In this document: one piece after another, positions 36,030 to 47,300 of the stretch
How the letters are laid out: every line of letters starts with the position of its first letter
Numbering within the stretch: position 1 is the stretch's first letter
Assembly: GCA_016786845.1 (NCBI GenBank)
Contig: JAEUVB010000018.1
Span: forward strand, 37,215 to 101,214
Reading direction: 5' to 3'
Source: Chitinophagaceae bacterium
GTDB lineage: Bacteria > Bacteroidota > Bacteroidia > Chitinophagales > Chitinophagaceae
DNA: 64,000 bases
Notes under the pieces: model-generated
Databases searched by the model: none
The model's input: the letters and a program-made list of their open reading frames with translations, nothing else
Told to the model about the DNA's origin: nothing
Made by a program: the position numbers and the translations under genes

Positions 36030-37661
36030 ATGAGCAACGGACATTTCCATTATCCACAGCCTCAAAATGAAACCGTACTGCAATTTGCACCCGGTTCTGA
36101 GGAAAAACGCAAACTGAAAGAAGCGCTGGCCAAAGCCAAAAAAACCAAACTCGATATCCCGATGTATATCGGCAGTGAAGAAGTTCGGACCGGTAAAAAA
36201 TCGGAGATTCGTCCTCCGCATGAAACCGCTCATGTACTTGGGCAATTCCACAATGGCGATGCAAGTCATGTAAAAGCGGCCATCAATGCCGGATTAAAAG
36301 CCAAGGCTCAATGGGAACATATGCCATGGGTACAAAGAGCAAGTATATTCTTAAAAGCAGCCGATTTGTTAGCCACAAAATATCGCTATGATATGTTGGC
36401 GGCGACCATGTTGGGACAAAGTAAAAATCCTTTTCAGGCTGAAATCGACAGTACTTGCGAATTGATCGACTTCCTCCGTTTCAATGTTCATTTCCTGAAT
36501 GATATCTACCAGCAGCAACCCCTCTCCGGTGCGGGCATGCACAATCGTGTTGAGTATCGTGCCTTGGAAGGATTTGTGTTGGCGGTGACGCCGTTCAACT
36601 TTACTGCGATCGGTGGTAACCTGCCGACCTCTGCAGCCATGTGCGGAAATGTAGTGGTTTGGAAACCGGCCAATACACAAATCTATTCGGCCAGTTTGTT
36701 TATGCGCATCCTCAAAGAAGCCGGACTTCCCGATGGTGTCATCAACCTCGTATATGTGAGCGGACCTGTAGTAGGTGATGTATGTTTCAAGCACCGCGAT
36801 TTTGCCGGTGTGCATTTTACCGGAAGCACGGGCGTATTTCAAGGCATGTGGAAGACCATTGGTGAAAACATTGCCGGCTATCGTACCTATCCCCGCATCG
36901 TGGGTGAAACAGGCGGTAAAGATTTTGTACTCGTTCACCCTTCTGCGGATGTCGATGCGGTCGTGGCTGCTTTGGCCCGTGGTGCATTTGAGTTTCAGGG
37001 GCAAAAATGTTCAGCGGCTTCACGTGCTTATATCCCCGACAATTTAGCCGCTGCCATTAAAAAGAAATTAGTGGCTGAGATCAAAACCATGAAAATGGGA
37101 ACCACTGAAGATTTCAGCAATTTCATCAATGCGGTCATCGACGAAAAAGCATTCAACAGCATTAAGAAATATATCGATCAGGCGAAAAAAGACAAGGGTG
37201 TAAAAATACTGGTCGGAGGAAAATGCGATGCTTCCAAAGGTTGGTTCATTGAGCCAACGGTCATCGAAGCGAGCGATCCGAAATACACTACGATGTGCGA
37301 GGAAATTTTCGGGCCGGTCCTGACGATCTATACTTATAAAGCTACAGAATTTGATAAGACTTGCGATCTCGTCAATACCACATCCGATTACGCGCTGACG
37401 GGAGCTGTCTTCTCTCAAGATCGTTATGCATTAGAGAAAGCCATGAAGAAACTGACTCACAGTGCAGGTAATTTTTATATCAACGATAAGCCAACGGGTG
37501 CGGTGGTCGGTCAACAACCTTTCGGAGGTGCACGTGCGAGCGGTACCAATGACAAGGCGGGCTCTATGCTGAATCTTTATCGCTGGTTGAGTGCACGTAC
37601 CATCAAGGAAACCTTCAACCCTCCGACTGATTATCGCTATCCGTTTTTATTGGAGAAATAA
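36030..37661 (+). CDS. pruA: Delta-1-pyrroline-5-carboxylate dehydrogenase (single-domain)
   Basis: 543 residues, the length of the stand-alone (ALDH4A1-type) enzyme rather than the PutA fusion. Rossmann motif FTGSTGV; Glu in GETGGKDFVLVHPSADV; catalytic Cys in FEFQGQKCSAASRAYIP; GPVLTIYTY; C-terminal GQQPFGGARASGTNDKAG. It oxidises glutamate-gamma-semialdehyde to glutamate with NAD+ in proline and arginine breakdown. No proline dehydrogenase is adjacent. A strong terminator follows. Confidence 0.93.
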   Translation: MSNGHFHYPQPQNETVLQFAPGSEEKRKLKEALAKAKKTKLDIPMYIGSEEVRTGKKSEIRPPHETAHVLGQFHNGDASHVKAAINAGLKAKAQWEHMPWVQRASIFLKAADLLATKYRYDMLAATMLGQSKNPFQAEIDSTCELIDFLRFNVHFLNDIYQQQPLSGAGMHNRVEYRALEGFVLAVTPFNFTAIGGNLPTSAAMCGNVVVWKPANTQIYSASLFMRILKEAGLPDGVINLVYVSGPVVGDVCFKHRDFAGVHFTGSTGVFQGMWKTIGENIAGYRTYPRIVGETGGKDFVLVHPSADVDAVVAALARGAFEFQGQKCSAASRAYIPDNLAAAIKKKLVAEIKTMKMGTTEDFSNFINAVIDEKAFNSIKKYIDQAKKDKGVKILVGGKCDASKGWFIEPTVIEASDPKYTTMCEEIFGPVLTIYTYKATEFDKTCDLVNTTSDYALTGAVFSQDRYALEKAMKKLTHSAGNFYINDKPTGAVVGQQPFGGARASGTNDKAGSMLNLYRWLSARTIKETFNPPTDYRYPFLLEK

Positions 37662-37686
37662 TTCACACTTCAAATTTTAAATATCA

Positions 37687-37719
37687 AAATGACGAATCTA
37701 TGGTTCGTCATTTTTTTTA
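37687..37719 (+). terminator. Intrinsic terminator after pruA
   Basis: Stem AAATGACGAA (37687-37696) / TTCGTCATTT (37704-37713), loop TCTATGG, followed by further T's to 37718. Confidence 0.92.
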
Positions 37720-37796
37720 TGCTATAAAATCTTTGAAGCATAAAAAATCCTATTTCTACTCAGAATATGTTTGAGCCCTTAGAAATTTTATTTGGG

Positions 37797-37890
37797 CATG
37801 CTCCGCCGCGGCGGACCGCGCTATCCGCTACAAGTCCCGCGAGCAGAGCCTCACGGGAGCTTTCCGCTACTATCGCTTATGCGGGAGTAC
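37797..37890 (-). repeat. GC-rich dispersed element (AGCGGATA family)
   Basis: On the minus strand it reads CGATAGTAGCGGAAAGC (37859-37875 reversed), a GC-rich core, GACTTGTAGCGGATAGCG (37819-37836 reversed), then CCGCCGCGGCGG. The same order occurs at 43866-43926 on the plus strand. Predicted ORFs across it are not genes. Confidence 0.85.
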
Positions 37891-37963
37891 GGTACGGAAT
37901 ATGGATGTCGTTTGGTCTCCAAGTGTCTCACGCCTTGGAGGATGCGGAGAAACAAATCAATAC

Positions 37964-38596
37964 TTAATCCGCATACATATTGGGGTATTTCTCATTTATT
38001 CTTTTTACTACTTTGCCCCTTCTATATATCCTGTGGTATAGTGTATCGTTATTTTTGCCAACACGTATAGCCGTTCCATTTAATCTATCCTTTCGATATT
38101 CCATGTATAAGGAAATGTATTTCTTATTATCGTTGTTTGTGTCATATCTTATGAATCGGCCATGTCTATTGCCATTCAAATAATCAACAACAGCCTCCAA
38201 ATTATTTGAAAGATCAAAAAATATTGACTCTCCCGTCAATTTGCCTTTTCTAATTTTTGATAAAGATACAAGTATCAATTTACTTGCTTCCAACATACAA
38301 TATTGAACTAAATACCCGTTTCGTTTTTTACGATCTACATGTAGCTCCATGAAATTGTATGTACTATCAAAACTTGGTGTACTTCTATTATCCCAGCGAT
38401 TCGACATGAAATTATAAAATTCTCGTCTACAACTTTCTGTTTGAAGAATTATTGAATCCTCTGTACTTATTTCCTTATAACCACAAGTAAAATATTTTTC
38501 AAAACGGGAAATACTAGGTGGAAATAACGCGTAGCAATTTAATGTGTTAAATAAAAAGAGAATTAAATAACAAAATAGTAAATAACATAGGTTCAT
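37964..38596 (-). CDS. Secreted hypothetical protein with YwqK/MORN-like repeats
   Basis: I prefer the ATG at 38596 (MNLCYLLFCYLILFLFNTLNC), which begins the hydrophobic signal; a frame open to 38638 adds 14 residues. About 210 residues. The C-terminal third has two MORN/YwqK-like turns: YLNGNRHGRFIRYDTNN and YRKDRLNGTAIRVGKNND. Such repeats occur in many Bacteroidota secreted proteins and some antitoxin-annotated families. Base composition is more AT-rich than its neighbours, hinting at an acquired gene. Function unknown. Confidence 0.65.
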   Translation of the reverse strand: MNLCYLLFCYLILFLFNTLNCYALFPPSISRFEKYFTCGYKEISTEDSIILQTESCRREFYNFMSNRWDNRSTPSFDSTYNFMELHVDRKKRNGYLVQYCMLEASKLILVSLSKIRKGKLTGESIFFDLSNNLEAVVDYLNGNRHGRFIRYDTNNDNKKYISLYMEYRKDRLNGTAIRVGKNNDTLYHRIYRRGKVVKRINEKYPNMYAD

Positions 38597-38819
38597 GATT
38601 AAATTTTTAGGCTTTACAAAGTTTATACCCTTCCCCAAGACGTCTCGCTTTCTGGGTCGAACCTAGCTTCACCCTCGAGCACCCTGCGGACTCTTGACAC
38701 AACTCTCCATCAAAAACCATAACAATTTGTTCCTTCATTTTGTTTGTTCAACATTGGTCTCTCAAAGTTAATATCAATCATCGATAATAACCGATCCAAT
38801 GATTATTATTAATCCCATT

Positions 38820-38856
38820 GGTCTCCGCAGTGTCTCCCGCCTCGGGGCCTCTTCGG
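38820..38856 (+). repeat. Dispersed repeat with core CTCCCGCCTCGG, copy 2
   Basis: GGTCTCCGCAGTGTCTCCCG onward; matches 8154-8190 and 62211-62255. Confidence 0.7.
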
Positions 38857-38988
38857 TCAAATCCCCTGCCCTTTATTCTTTAAATCATATCCCCTCAGGG
38901 AAATCATGAATCAATCAAACTAGCTCCTCAACGAAAATAATAAATATCCCTATCCTTCAAACAAAAGTTTCAAGAGAAAATACTATCC

Positions 38989-39324
38989 CCTCAGAAAAAA
39001 ACATAAGCTCCGCTAAACCCCGGGAGTGTTCCGCTAAACCTAAGGAACACTCCCGGGGTTCTCAGGAGTACTCCTCTGCTTCTCAAGAGTGTTCCCTCAG
39101 TTTTCAGGAGTACTCCTCCACTTCTCAGGAGTACTCCTCAGATTCCAGGGGACCTGATAAATATTTAAAGGGATACTCCTCAGGTTTTCAGGGGCACTCC
39201 TCTGGTTCTCAGGAGTGTTATAAATCTTCTCAGGAGTACTTTAAATCTTCTCAGGAGTACTTTAAATCCTCCCAGGAGTACTCTTCAGTTTCTCAGGAGA
39301 GCGATAAATCTTCTGAAAATTATC
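38989..39324 (+). repeat. 21-bp phased tandem array, 16 units, no indels
   Basis: Reading in strict 21-base steps from 38989 (39010, 39031, 39052 and so on to 39304) gives aligned units despite strong sequence drift. Typical core: TCTCAGGAGTACT, often followed by CCT to form the perfect palindrome AGGAGTACTCCT. Some units end ATAAAT or TTTAAAT instead. In one plus frame it reads as a heptapeptide with LLRSTP words, broken by one TAA near 39166; no ATG precedes it. Confidence 0.9.
39016..39060. repeat. Perfect 17-bp inverted repeat inside the 21-bp array
   Basis: AACCCCGGGAGTGTTCC (39016-39032) and its exact complement GGAACACTCCCGGGGTT (39044-39060) around an 11-base spacer. There is no T-run on either side, so it is not an ordinary terminator. 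Confidence 0.95.
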
Positions 39325-39516
39325 TTTTAGACTCAGAATACTAACTCCGGAATATTTTTATTCCTGTCATGATTTCCTAGAGGACATTACAGTGCCGAAT
39401 ATTTAGGTTATTCGCCTTTAGAAAAACGTTTACGGACTTTAGGGTAAGGTAATTTTCATGTATAAAAACTTACACGGGCTTTGGCGTAAGGTTATAATTA
39501 TTTTATGAACGGAAGG

Positions 39517-39642
39517 TGTCCACCTTGGCGGAACACTCCGCGAGGAGGTAAGCATCTCGAATCCTGAAAATTCTAAAATTCAGTAAATTCTGATTCAGAC
39601 AATCACTCATGAACCTCGGATGTCCACCTTGGCGGAACACTC
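39517..39642 (+). repeat. 22-bp direct repeat pair
   Basis: Positions 39517-39538 and 39621-39642 are identical (start TGTCCACC, end GAACACTC). The second copy ends about 60 bases before the stop codon of the T9SS gene. Between them lies a dispersed CTGAAAATTC element. Confidence 0.85.
39561..39602 (+). repeat. Dispersed CTGAAAATTCTAAAATTC element
   Basis: Same order of words as in each of the four tandem units at 4006-4510, and as the inverted copy at 61503-61546: CTGAAAATTC, TAAAATTC, (G/A)TAAATTC, (A/T)GATTCAGACAA. Confidence 0.9.
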
Positions 39643-39700
39643 AACAGGGAAATTCTTCCATTGGGGCTTTACCCAACAAGGATTAAACGATTTATTCTTT

Positions 39701-41275
39701 TTATTCGACCTTCACGATCTTATGATACTGGGATTGTCCATCACTTCGGAATCGCAAAACATAAATACCGGAAGGAATTGCATGAAGATCAATGGGATTG
39801 ATGCCGCTTTTCAAAGCAAGGTCTTGTCTAAGGATACGGCCATTCAAATCCAACAAATCGCATAAAGCACCAACGCTATTCGCAGGTACTACGATATTGA
39901 TCTGATCGAAAGCCAGTACAGGATAAATGTTAAGTTCCATCAATTTTTGATCGCTCAAACCGTTAGCGCCCACACAAGCATAAGTGGAAGCACAATGGGT
40001 ATGGATAAGGGTCGAAATCGTTGAGAACTGAATGGCCGGTGTAGTTTCCACCGGGTAACCATATATGCCATGTAAGAGGTAGGCACTTTTTCTGTAATGA
40101 TTCGTTTGGGGATAAAAATTGAGTTGCAAGTTGTAGGTACTGTCCAAACAATAATCAAAATTCTGATTGGTATGAGCATACATTTGATCGCTGTTCCGCA
40201 TCAAAAATCCACAATCATGTTGAACCAGATTAACGATATTGCCGTAAGTAATATCATATCCGCCCACTATGGATTTTTTAGTGATATGATTGGAAAGATA
40301 TTGTCCCAAGGAATCAAAATGCATGACATAATTATCATTGGGACCATCATCTGAAGCCACCCATATATCCTCCTGATATCCTGCACATATGGAATGATAA
40401 AGTGCCGAATAATTTTCCAAGACCCATTGGATATCCCATGTGGGTGACGTTCTGAAAATGGCTTGCTCCAGGCCAAACGTATGAGCCCCTAAATAATAAT
40501 GACCATTGGGTGTTTTTTGAATATCCTTAAATTCATAATAAGGAAAACTCGCTGCCGAATCTACCATATAATAGTAGCTCTGAATTAAATTGCCTGATGT
40601 ATCGAGCTTGCATAACAAAGGACGGAATTGTACCTGACCGTTGATGCTATAATATCTTCCTGCACAAATCAATTGATGTTGGTCATAAATCATATCATTA
40701 AAATGGGTCGAAGTGGTACCCGGTAAATTGATCCTATAATATTTCGACCATTGATGTGTAGCGGTATTGGAAAACTTGCTGATCACCACTTTAGCACTGT
40801 CTTGCCAATTCCAGGGTTGTCTGTTGCCCAGTAAATAAAATCCGTCGGGGGCCGGTACGATTTTCACATATTTTACGGTATCTCCACTCCATTGAAAATG
40901 CCTTGACAGCATCAAAGTGCCCGTGGAATTAAATTGAAACAAATAATGGTTGATCTGGTTGGCCCTCACATAGACTAATACATCATTATTGGGCAAAGCC
41001 ACTGCATGTGTATTTGAAATGTTACCAATAAAAGAGAATGACTGAACAGAGGAAAGTACATTACCGGCATTGTCAAAATAGCGTACGATGATATAATCAT
41101 TCGGGCAGGTTTGTGATTTAGACACAACGTAAAAATTTCCGTTTTGTGCAGGTACTGTATGAAGGATATCGCCGATATCATCGATCGATTTGATAAAGGT
41201 ATGTTGCTGCGAAATACAGGTGCTTGTATGGATGATGAAAACCAAAATCAAAAAAATAAACTTATTCATGTCCAT
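39701..41275 (-). CDS. T9SS type A-like secreted protein
   Basis: Start placed at ATG 41275 (MDMNKFIFLILVFIIHTSTCISQ), since the 21 codons before it do not fit a signal peptide; ATG 41269 is equally possible. About 524 residues of beta-propeller-like repeats (HAVALPNNDVLVYVRANQ, TPNGHYYLGAHTFG). The C-terminus has type A sorting features: ELNIYPVLAFDQINIV, LLDLNGRILRQDL, IPSGIYVLRF. The usual PNP motif after YP is replaced by VLA. Secreted through T9SS by inference; ligand unknown. Confidence 0.8.
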   Translation of the reverse strand: MDMNKFIFLILVFIIHTSTCISQQHTFIKSIDDIGDILHTVPAQNGNFYVVSKSQTCPNDYIIVRYFDNAGNVLSSVQSFSFIGNISNTHAVALPNNDVLVYVRANQINHYLFQFNSTGTLMLSRHFQWSGDTVKYVKIVPAPDGFYLLGNRQPWNWQDSAKVVISKFSNTATHQWSKYYRINLPGTTSTHFNDMIYDQHQLICAGRYYSINGQVQFRPLLCKLDTSGNLIQSYYYMVDSAASFPYYEFKDIQKTPNGHYYLGAHTFGLEQAIFRTSPTWDIQWVLENYSALYHSICAGYQEDIWVASDDGPNDNYVMHFDSLGQYLSNHITKKSIVGGYDITYGNIVNLVQHDCGFLMRNSDQMYAHTNQNFDYCLDSTYNLQLNFYPQTNHYRKSAYLLHGIYGYPVETTPAIQFSTISTLIHTHCASTYACVGANGLSDQKLMELNIYPVLAFDQINIVVPANSVGALCDLLDLNGRILRQDLALKSGINPIDLHAIPSGIYVLRFRSDGQSQYHKIVKVE

Positions 41276-41412
41276 GAATTTATCCTTTGACGTATAGCGC
41301 CAAACTTTGGTTGGATGTGGTGTATGCATTCTAATCACATTAAAGCAGATAAGTAAACAATTTATATTAGATCTCCATGCTTCGGTAAGTTAGGAGAATC
41401 CGAAGAAACGAA

Positions 41413-41445
41413 ACCAAAAAAAGCGGCCCGGAAACCGAACCGCTA
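41413..41445 (-). terminator. Intrinsic terminator after katG
   Basis: On the minus strand AGCGGTTCGG / CCGGGCCGCT (41444-41435 and 41431-41422), ten pairs including two G-T, loop TTT, then seven T's. It lies about 20 bases after the katG stop. Confidence 0.93.
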
Positions 41446-41466
41446 TTTATCAAGTCGTTTGTCATT

Positions 41467-43698
<2,232 letters not shown>

Positions 43699-43716
43699 TT
43701 AAAATCAATTTCTAAT

Positions 43717-43724
43717 CAAATTTA
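43717..43724 (-). promoter_or_regulatory. Possible -7 element of katG
   Basis: Minus strand TAAATTTG fits TAnnTTTG exactly, 30-40 bases before the katG ATG. I see no matching TTTG about 20 bases further upstream, so this is tentative. Confidence 0.3.
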
Positions 43725-43850
43725 TTGAATAATCCGGGGATGAGTTCATTTCCGAAATAAGTAAAAACTATGGTGTAGTGAAAACATCAAGGACAAAATA
43801 CAAAATATTTATTACAGTATGTAGTCAAAAAAAATCGGAGATTGGTAGGT

Positions 43851-43935
43851 GAACGCGATTGCGGCAACGATAGTAGCGAAAAGCCCGCATCCGCCGCGGC
43901 GGAGAGGACTTGTAGCGGATAGCGTGTCTGCCGCC
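43851..43935 (+). repeat. GC-rich dispersed element (AGCGGATA family)
   Basis: CGATAGTAGCGAAAAGC, then palindromic CCGCCGCGGCGG, then GACTTGTAGCGGATAGCG. It sits in the otherwise featureless 400-base gap between katG and the dioxygenase gene. Reverse-oriented relative at 37797-37890. Confidence 0.85.
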
Positions 43936-44086
43936 CAAAAATTGAATCGTCCATTTTGATCCGTTTTGTTCATCCGGCATTCCGCAGGTTTGGGATAGAT
44001 AAATTTCATTTTTCATAAATTCTACGGCAACTTTGTAGAAGCGTGTTTGAACATCCTATTCGGCATGCAAAACCGATGACCTATCT

Positions 44087-44971
44087 ATGGAAAGAAAACA
44101 CTTTTTAAAACTCCTGGCAGCCTTGCCATTATCCGTCGCCGCTATGAAATTACATGAACTCCAACAGATCACTTCTACTTTCAGTCCAAGTGTCAAAATG
44201 CCGGTCTTATTTTTAGGACACGGAAGCCCGATGAATGCGATAGAGGAAAATGAGTTTGTGACCGGATTCAGAAACGTGGCGCGAAACATTCCTAAACCAC
44301 AGGCCATACTTTGCATCTCTGCGCATTGGGAAACGCCCGGCACATTTGTAACCGCCATGCAACACCCTCAGACCATTCATGATTTCGGAGGATTTCCGAA
44401 AGCATTGTTTGATGTACAGTATCCCGCACCCGGCAGTCCGGAATTGGCTCGTGAAACACAAGCCTTGCTCAATCCAACAGAAGTAGGCCTCGACGAAAAA
44501 TGGGGACTGGATCATGGAGCCTGGAGTGTGATCAAGCATCTCTATCCCGCCGCTGATGTACCGGTGATCCAAATGAGTCTCGACTATCGGCAAACCCCAC
44601 AATATCATTACGATTTAGCGAAGCAATTAAGTGCGTTACGAAGTAAAGGAATCTTGATTATCGGCAGCGGAAATATGGTGCATAATCTGGGATTGGTGGA
44701 CTGGCAGAATTTGAATAAAGTAGATTATGCTTATGAATGGGCCGCGGAGGCGAATGAAAAAATGAAAAAGTTTTTGAACACCAATGACCATAAATCTCTG
44801 ATTAATTTTCGGTCTCAGGGCAAATCATTTGATCTGGCTATTCCGACCCCGGAGCACTATCTGCCTTTGTTATATACGATCGCTCTGAAAGAAGAGAAAG
44901 AGGAATTGGCTTTGTTTAATGACAAAGCGATTGCAGGAGCTCTTACCATGACATCGGTGAGAATAGGATAA
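44087..44971 (+). CDS. ygiD: Extradiol ring-cleavage dioxygenase, DODA/YgiD type
   Basis: 294 residues. LigB-fold motifs of the 4,5-DOPA dioxygenase group: FLGHGSPMNAIE, ILCISAHWETPG, HDFGGFPKALFDVQYPAPGSP, WGLDHGAWSVIKHLYP, IIGSGNMVHNLG. The His residues bind a divalent metal used to cleave catechols next to a hydroxyl. The first 20 residues (MERKHFLKLLAALPLSVAA) look like a weak export signal or hydrophobic helix. Biological substrate in bacteria is uncertain; DOPA activity is a family inference. Stand-alone gene. Confidence 0.88.
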   Translation: MERKHFLKLLAALPLSVAAMKLHELQQITSTFSPSVKMPVLFLGHGSPMNAIEENEFVTGFRNVARNIPKPQAILCISAHWETPGTFVTAMQHPQTIHDFGGFPKALFDVQYPAPGSPELARETQALLNPTEVGLDEKWGLDHGAWSVIKHLYPAADVPVIQMSLDYRQTPQYHYDLAKQLSALRSKGILIIGSGNMVHNLGLVDWQNLNKVDYAYEWAAEANEKMKKFLNTNDHKSLINFRSQGKSFDLAIPTPEHYLPLLYTIALKEEKEELALFNDKAIAGALTMTSVRIG

Positions 44972-45128
44972 ACCAACTTCAACCATTTGATGGATCACAA
45001 ACGGCCATCTGAAAGTCTCATTCATCCAATCATTTTCCGTTTTATAGGTTCATAGACGGCAGTTATGAAAAGTCGTTTTGAATGAGATGAGGGCCAAAGT
45101 ATATTTGGTGTAACAGACTGTTTTGACC

Positions 45129-45365
45129 ATGTATAACCGTTACCATTTCATTGATTTTCGCCCGATATCGTTTTGTATGCTTTGTCTCATTTGCTTATCC
45201 ATCTCCTGTCAGAATCTGGCACCGGCGTCTGCCCATTTCAGTGAACGGACTTGTACGACTTATATACAAGATCATGAGCTTGCGTTGGATGGTGTATATA
45301 TACCCCAAGATGATGCTGCCTTAAAACATTTACGACATCAGTATAAGATGGGTCAAAACACTTAA
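45129..45365 (+). CDS. Small putative lipoprotein, unknown function
   Basis: About 78 residues from ATG 45129 (two codons inside a TTG frame). The N-terminal hydrophobic stretch with ICLSISC resembles a lipobox, followed by a polar region (ERTCTTYIQDHELALDGVYI). No family recognised. Its stop overlaps the start of the next ORF as TAATG, the coupling also seen at 15381. The pair could also be one gene split by a frameshift. Confidence 0.45.
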   Translation: MYNRYHFIDFRPISFCMLCLICLSISCQNLAPASAHFSERTCTTYIQDHELALDGVYIPQDDAALKHLRHQYKMGQNT

Positions 45366-45715
45366 TGATTTGCGATCAGCATTGGCGACCTGTCTATATC
45401 ACCCGAGGCATATCGGCGACCTATGATTTATTGAAATGGGTGAAGGATAGTTTATATCATGACAGGGCACCGGCAGCACTCATCGGTGGTGATGCTCAAA
45501 GGATAGACTTACTATTGCGTAGCTTACTCCCCAACAGGTCTCCCGCTGCATATCATATACTCATCCCCTTCTTATATTCAAACAAACAGGTGCTTCGGAC
45601 CAAACGTACATTGAATGCCCTGCAAGGCGAATTGCAACGCAGCAACACGACTTTTGCATATCTTGGATTGTATCTTTTGCCGGGGAATCACGGTCTCCTG
45701 CCAAAGCCACCATAA
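45365..45715 (+). CDS. Small protein of unknown function, coupled to the preceding ORF
   Basis: 116 residues, no signal peptide. Protein-like composition (ISATYDLLKWVKDSLYHD, LLLRSLLPNRSPAAYHILIP) but no motif I recognise. It starts in the overlap TAATG with the preceding lipoprotein-like ORF, arguing for translational coupling or for an old frameshift in a longer gene. It ends about 70 bases before the threonine dehydrogenase gene, with no terminator between them. Confidence 0.45.
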   Translation: MICDQHWRPVYITRGISATYDLLKWVKDSLYHDRAPAALIGGDAQRIDLLLRSLLPNRSPAAYHILIPFLYSNKQVLRTKRTLNALQGELQRSNTTFAYLGLYLLPGNHGLLPKPP

Positions 45716-45788
45716 CTAAAAATGCGCTCAGGTTAGTTGTTGTAATTCCACTACCACAGGCTTATATTTGTTGCCTTAAACCTATTCC

Positions 45789-46736
45789 ATGCAAATCATT
45801 AAAGATAGAATCCTCGTGATCGGCGCTTGCGGTCAAATTGGCGTTGAACTGACCACAGAACTGCGTCGTATCTATGGCAGTGAAAATGTATTGGCCAGTG
45901 ATTTGCGCGAAGAGCATCCCTTATTGAAAGGAACAGGCCCCTATGTGAATTGTGATGTGATGAATAAAGAAATGTTGCATGTGCTGGTGATCCGTCACAA
46001 CATCACGCAGATTTATTTATTGGCGGCCATCCTTTCGGCTACCGGAGAAAAAAATCCGGCGCTGGCCTGGCATATCAATATGCAGAGCTTATTGAATGTG
46101 TTGGAGATCGCTCGTGAAGAAAAATTACATAAAATCTATTGGCCTAGTTCGATAGCTGTATTTGGTCCGACTTCACCACGAACCAATACGCCTCAACATA
46201 CCATTATCGAACCAACCACCATATATGGTATCAGTAAATATGCCGGTGAGCGTTGGTGCGAATATTTCCATGCCCATTTCGGAGTGGATGTGAGGAGCCT
46301 GCGTTATCCCGGATTGATTAGCTACAAATCGGCACCCGGTGGCGGCACTACAGACTATGCGGTAGAGATCTATCATGAGGCTTTAAGGGACAAGGAATAT
46401 ACTTCCTTTCTGAGTGAAGATACTTACTTACCCATGATGTATATGCCGGATGCCATACGGGCAACGATAGAGCTCATGGAGGCACCGGCTGAGAAAATCA
46501 GCATCAGAAGTTCCTACAATTTGAGTGCGATGAGTTTTTCACCCAAAGAGATCAGTGCCAGCATACAAAAGCATATTCCTGAATTTACCATCGCCTACAA
46601 AGAAGACTTCCGTCAACAAATCGCGAATGGATGGCCACAAAGTATAGATGACAGTCAGGCTCAAAAAGATTGGAACTGGAAACCGCAATACGATCTCGAT
46701 GCGATGACGGAGGACATGCTGAAAAATCTGGCCTGA
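45789..46736 (+). CDS. L-threonine 3-dehydrogenase, short-chain (epimerase-like) type
   Basis: 315 residues, extended SDR fold. NAD site GACGQIG (12-18); catalytic Tyr146 and Lys150 in YGISK; upstream Ser in WPSSIAVFGP. YPGLISYKSAPGGGTTDYAVEIYHEAL is the signature of SDR-type threonine dehydrogenases, distinguishing it from UDP-sugar epimerases. It oxidises threonine to 2-amino-3-ketobutyrate. The partner ligase (Kbl) is not in the window. Confidence 0.88.
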   Translation: MQIIKDRILVIGACGQIGVELTTELRRIYGSENVLASDLREEHPLLKGTGPYVNCDVMNKEMLHVLVIRHNITQIYLLAAILSATGEKNPALAWHINMQSLLNVLEIAREEKLHKIYWPSSIAVFGPTSPRTNTPQHTIIEPTTIYGISKYAGERWCEYFHAHFGVDVRSLRYPGLISYKSAPGGGTTDYAVEIYHEALRDKEYTSFLSEDTYLPMMYMPDAIRATIELMEAPAEKISIRSSYNLSAMSFSPKEISASIQKHIPEFTIAYKEDFRQQIANGWPQSIDDSQAQKDWNWKPQYDLDAMTEDMLKNLA

Positions 46737-46820
46737 TTAGAAAGGTTAAATGGTGAATGTTGAATGTTAAATGGTACACGAATTCATCATTGAACATTAA
46801 GGATCAAACATTGAAATAAA

Positions 46821-47300
46821 ATGTCTTTAGCAAACCAATGGCAGAAAACGGCCAAAGAACATAAGAAACTGTATCAGCAGTTTTTGAAACGTTGTGATCA
46901 GCGCAAGGTTATTCGTTTGTTGCCGGCGCTCCATGAAGAGGCATTCAGTAAAATTGATTGTTTGGAATGTGCGAATTGTTGTAAGAATCATTCACCTCGA
47001 TTTAAAATCCCGGACATCAAAAGAATCGCCAAGTATTTGGGTATGAAGGAAGGCGATTTGATACAGCAATATTTAAAAATTGACGATGAAGGAGATTATG
47101 TGATGCAGAAGCAGCCCTGTCATTTTTTACAAGCAGACAATACCTGTGAGATTTATGATGTTCGTCCATCCGATTGCGCCCGTTATCCTTATACAGATGA
47201 AGATGTTTTACTGAAACGCCCAAATCTCACTTTGGAGAACAGTGTGGTATGTCCGGCGGTACATACAATTTTGGAGAAGCTGCTCGTGATGGGTGCATAA
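46821..47300 (+). CDS. YkgJ-family cysteine-cluster protein
   Basis: 159 residues. Cysteine pattern CLECANCC near residue 52, then CHFLQADNTCEIYDVRPSDCARYP, as in the YkgJ/CxxCxxCC family, which probably binds Zn or an Fe-S cluster. Cytoplasmic. Family function not established. Preceded by a stretch of TGAATGTTGAATG repeats and followed at once by a bidirectional terminator shared with secG. Confidence 0.85.
   Translation: MSLANQWQKTAKEHKKLYQQFLKRCDQRKVIRLLPALHEEAFSKIDCLECANCCKNHSPRFKIPDIKRIAKYLGMKEGDLIQQYLKIDDEGDYVMQKQPCHFLQADNTCEIYDVRPSDCARYPYTDEDVLLKRPNLTLENSVVCPAVHTILEKLLVMGA

Larger units (their letters stand above)
38597..39700. other. Gene-free repeat region
   Basis: About 1.1 kb without a supported gene. 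Contents: a GAGCACCCTGCGG word (38675-38689) shared with 62318-62332, the CTCCCGCCTCGG repeat (38820-38856), a 21-bp phased array with a perfect hairpin (38989-39324), an imperfect repeat of (G/A)CTTT(A/G)GGGTAAGG words near 39435 and 39485, a 22-bp direct repeat (39517-39538, 39621-39642), and one dispersed CTGAAAATTC element (39561-39602). Confidence 0.65.

Noticed and set aside
37767..37967. ORF in the gap after pruA
   Set aside because: It crosses the AGCGGATA-family repeat and follows a strong terminator; no ribosome site.
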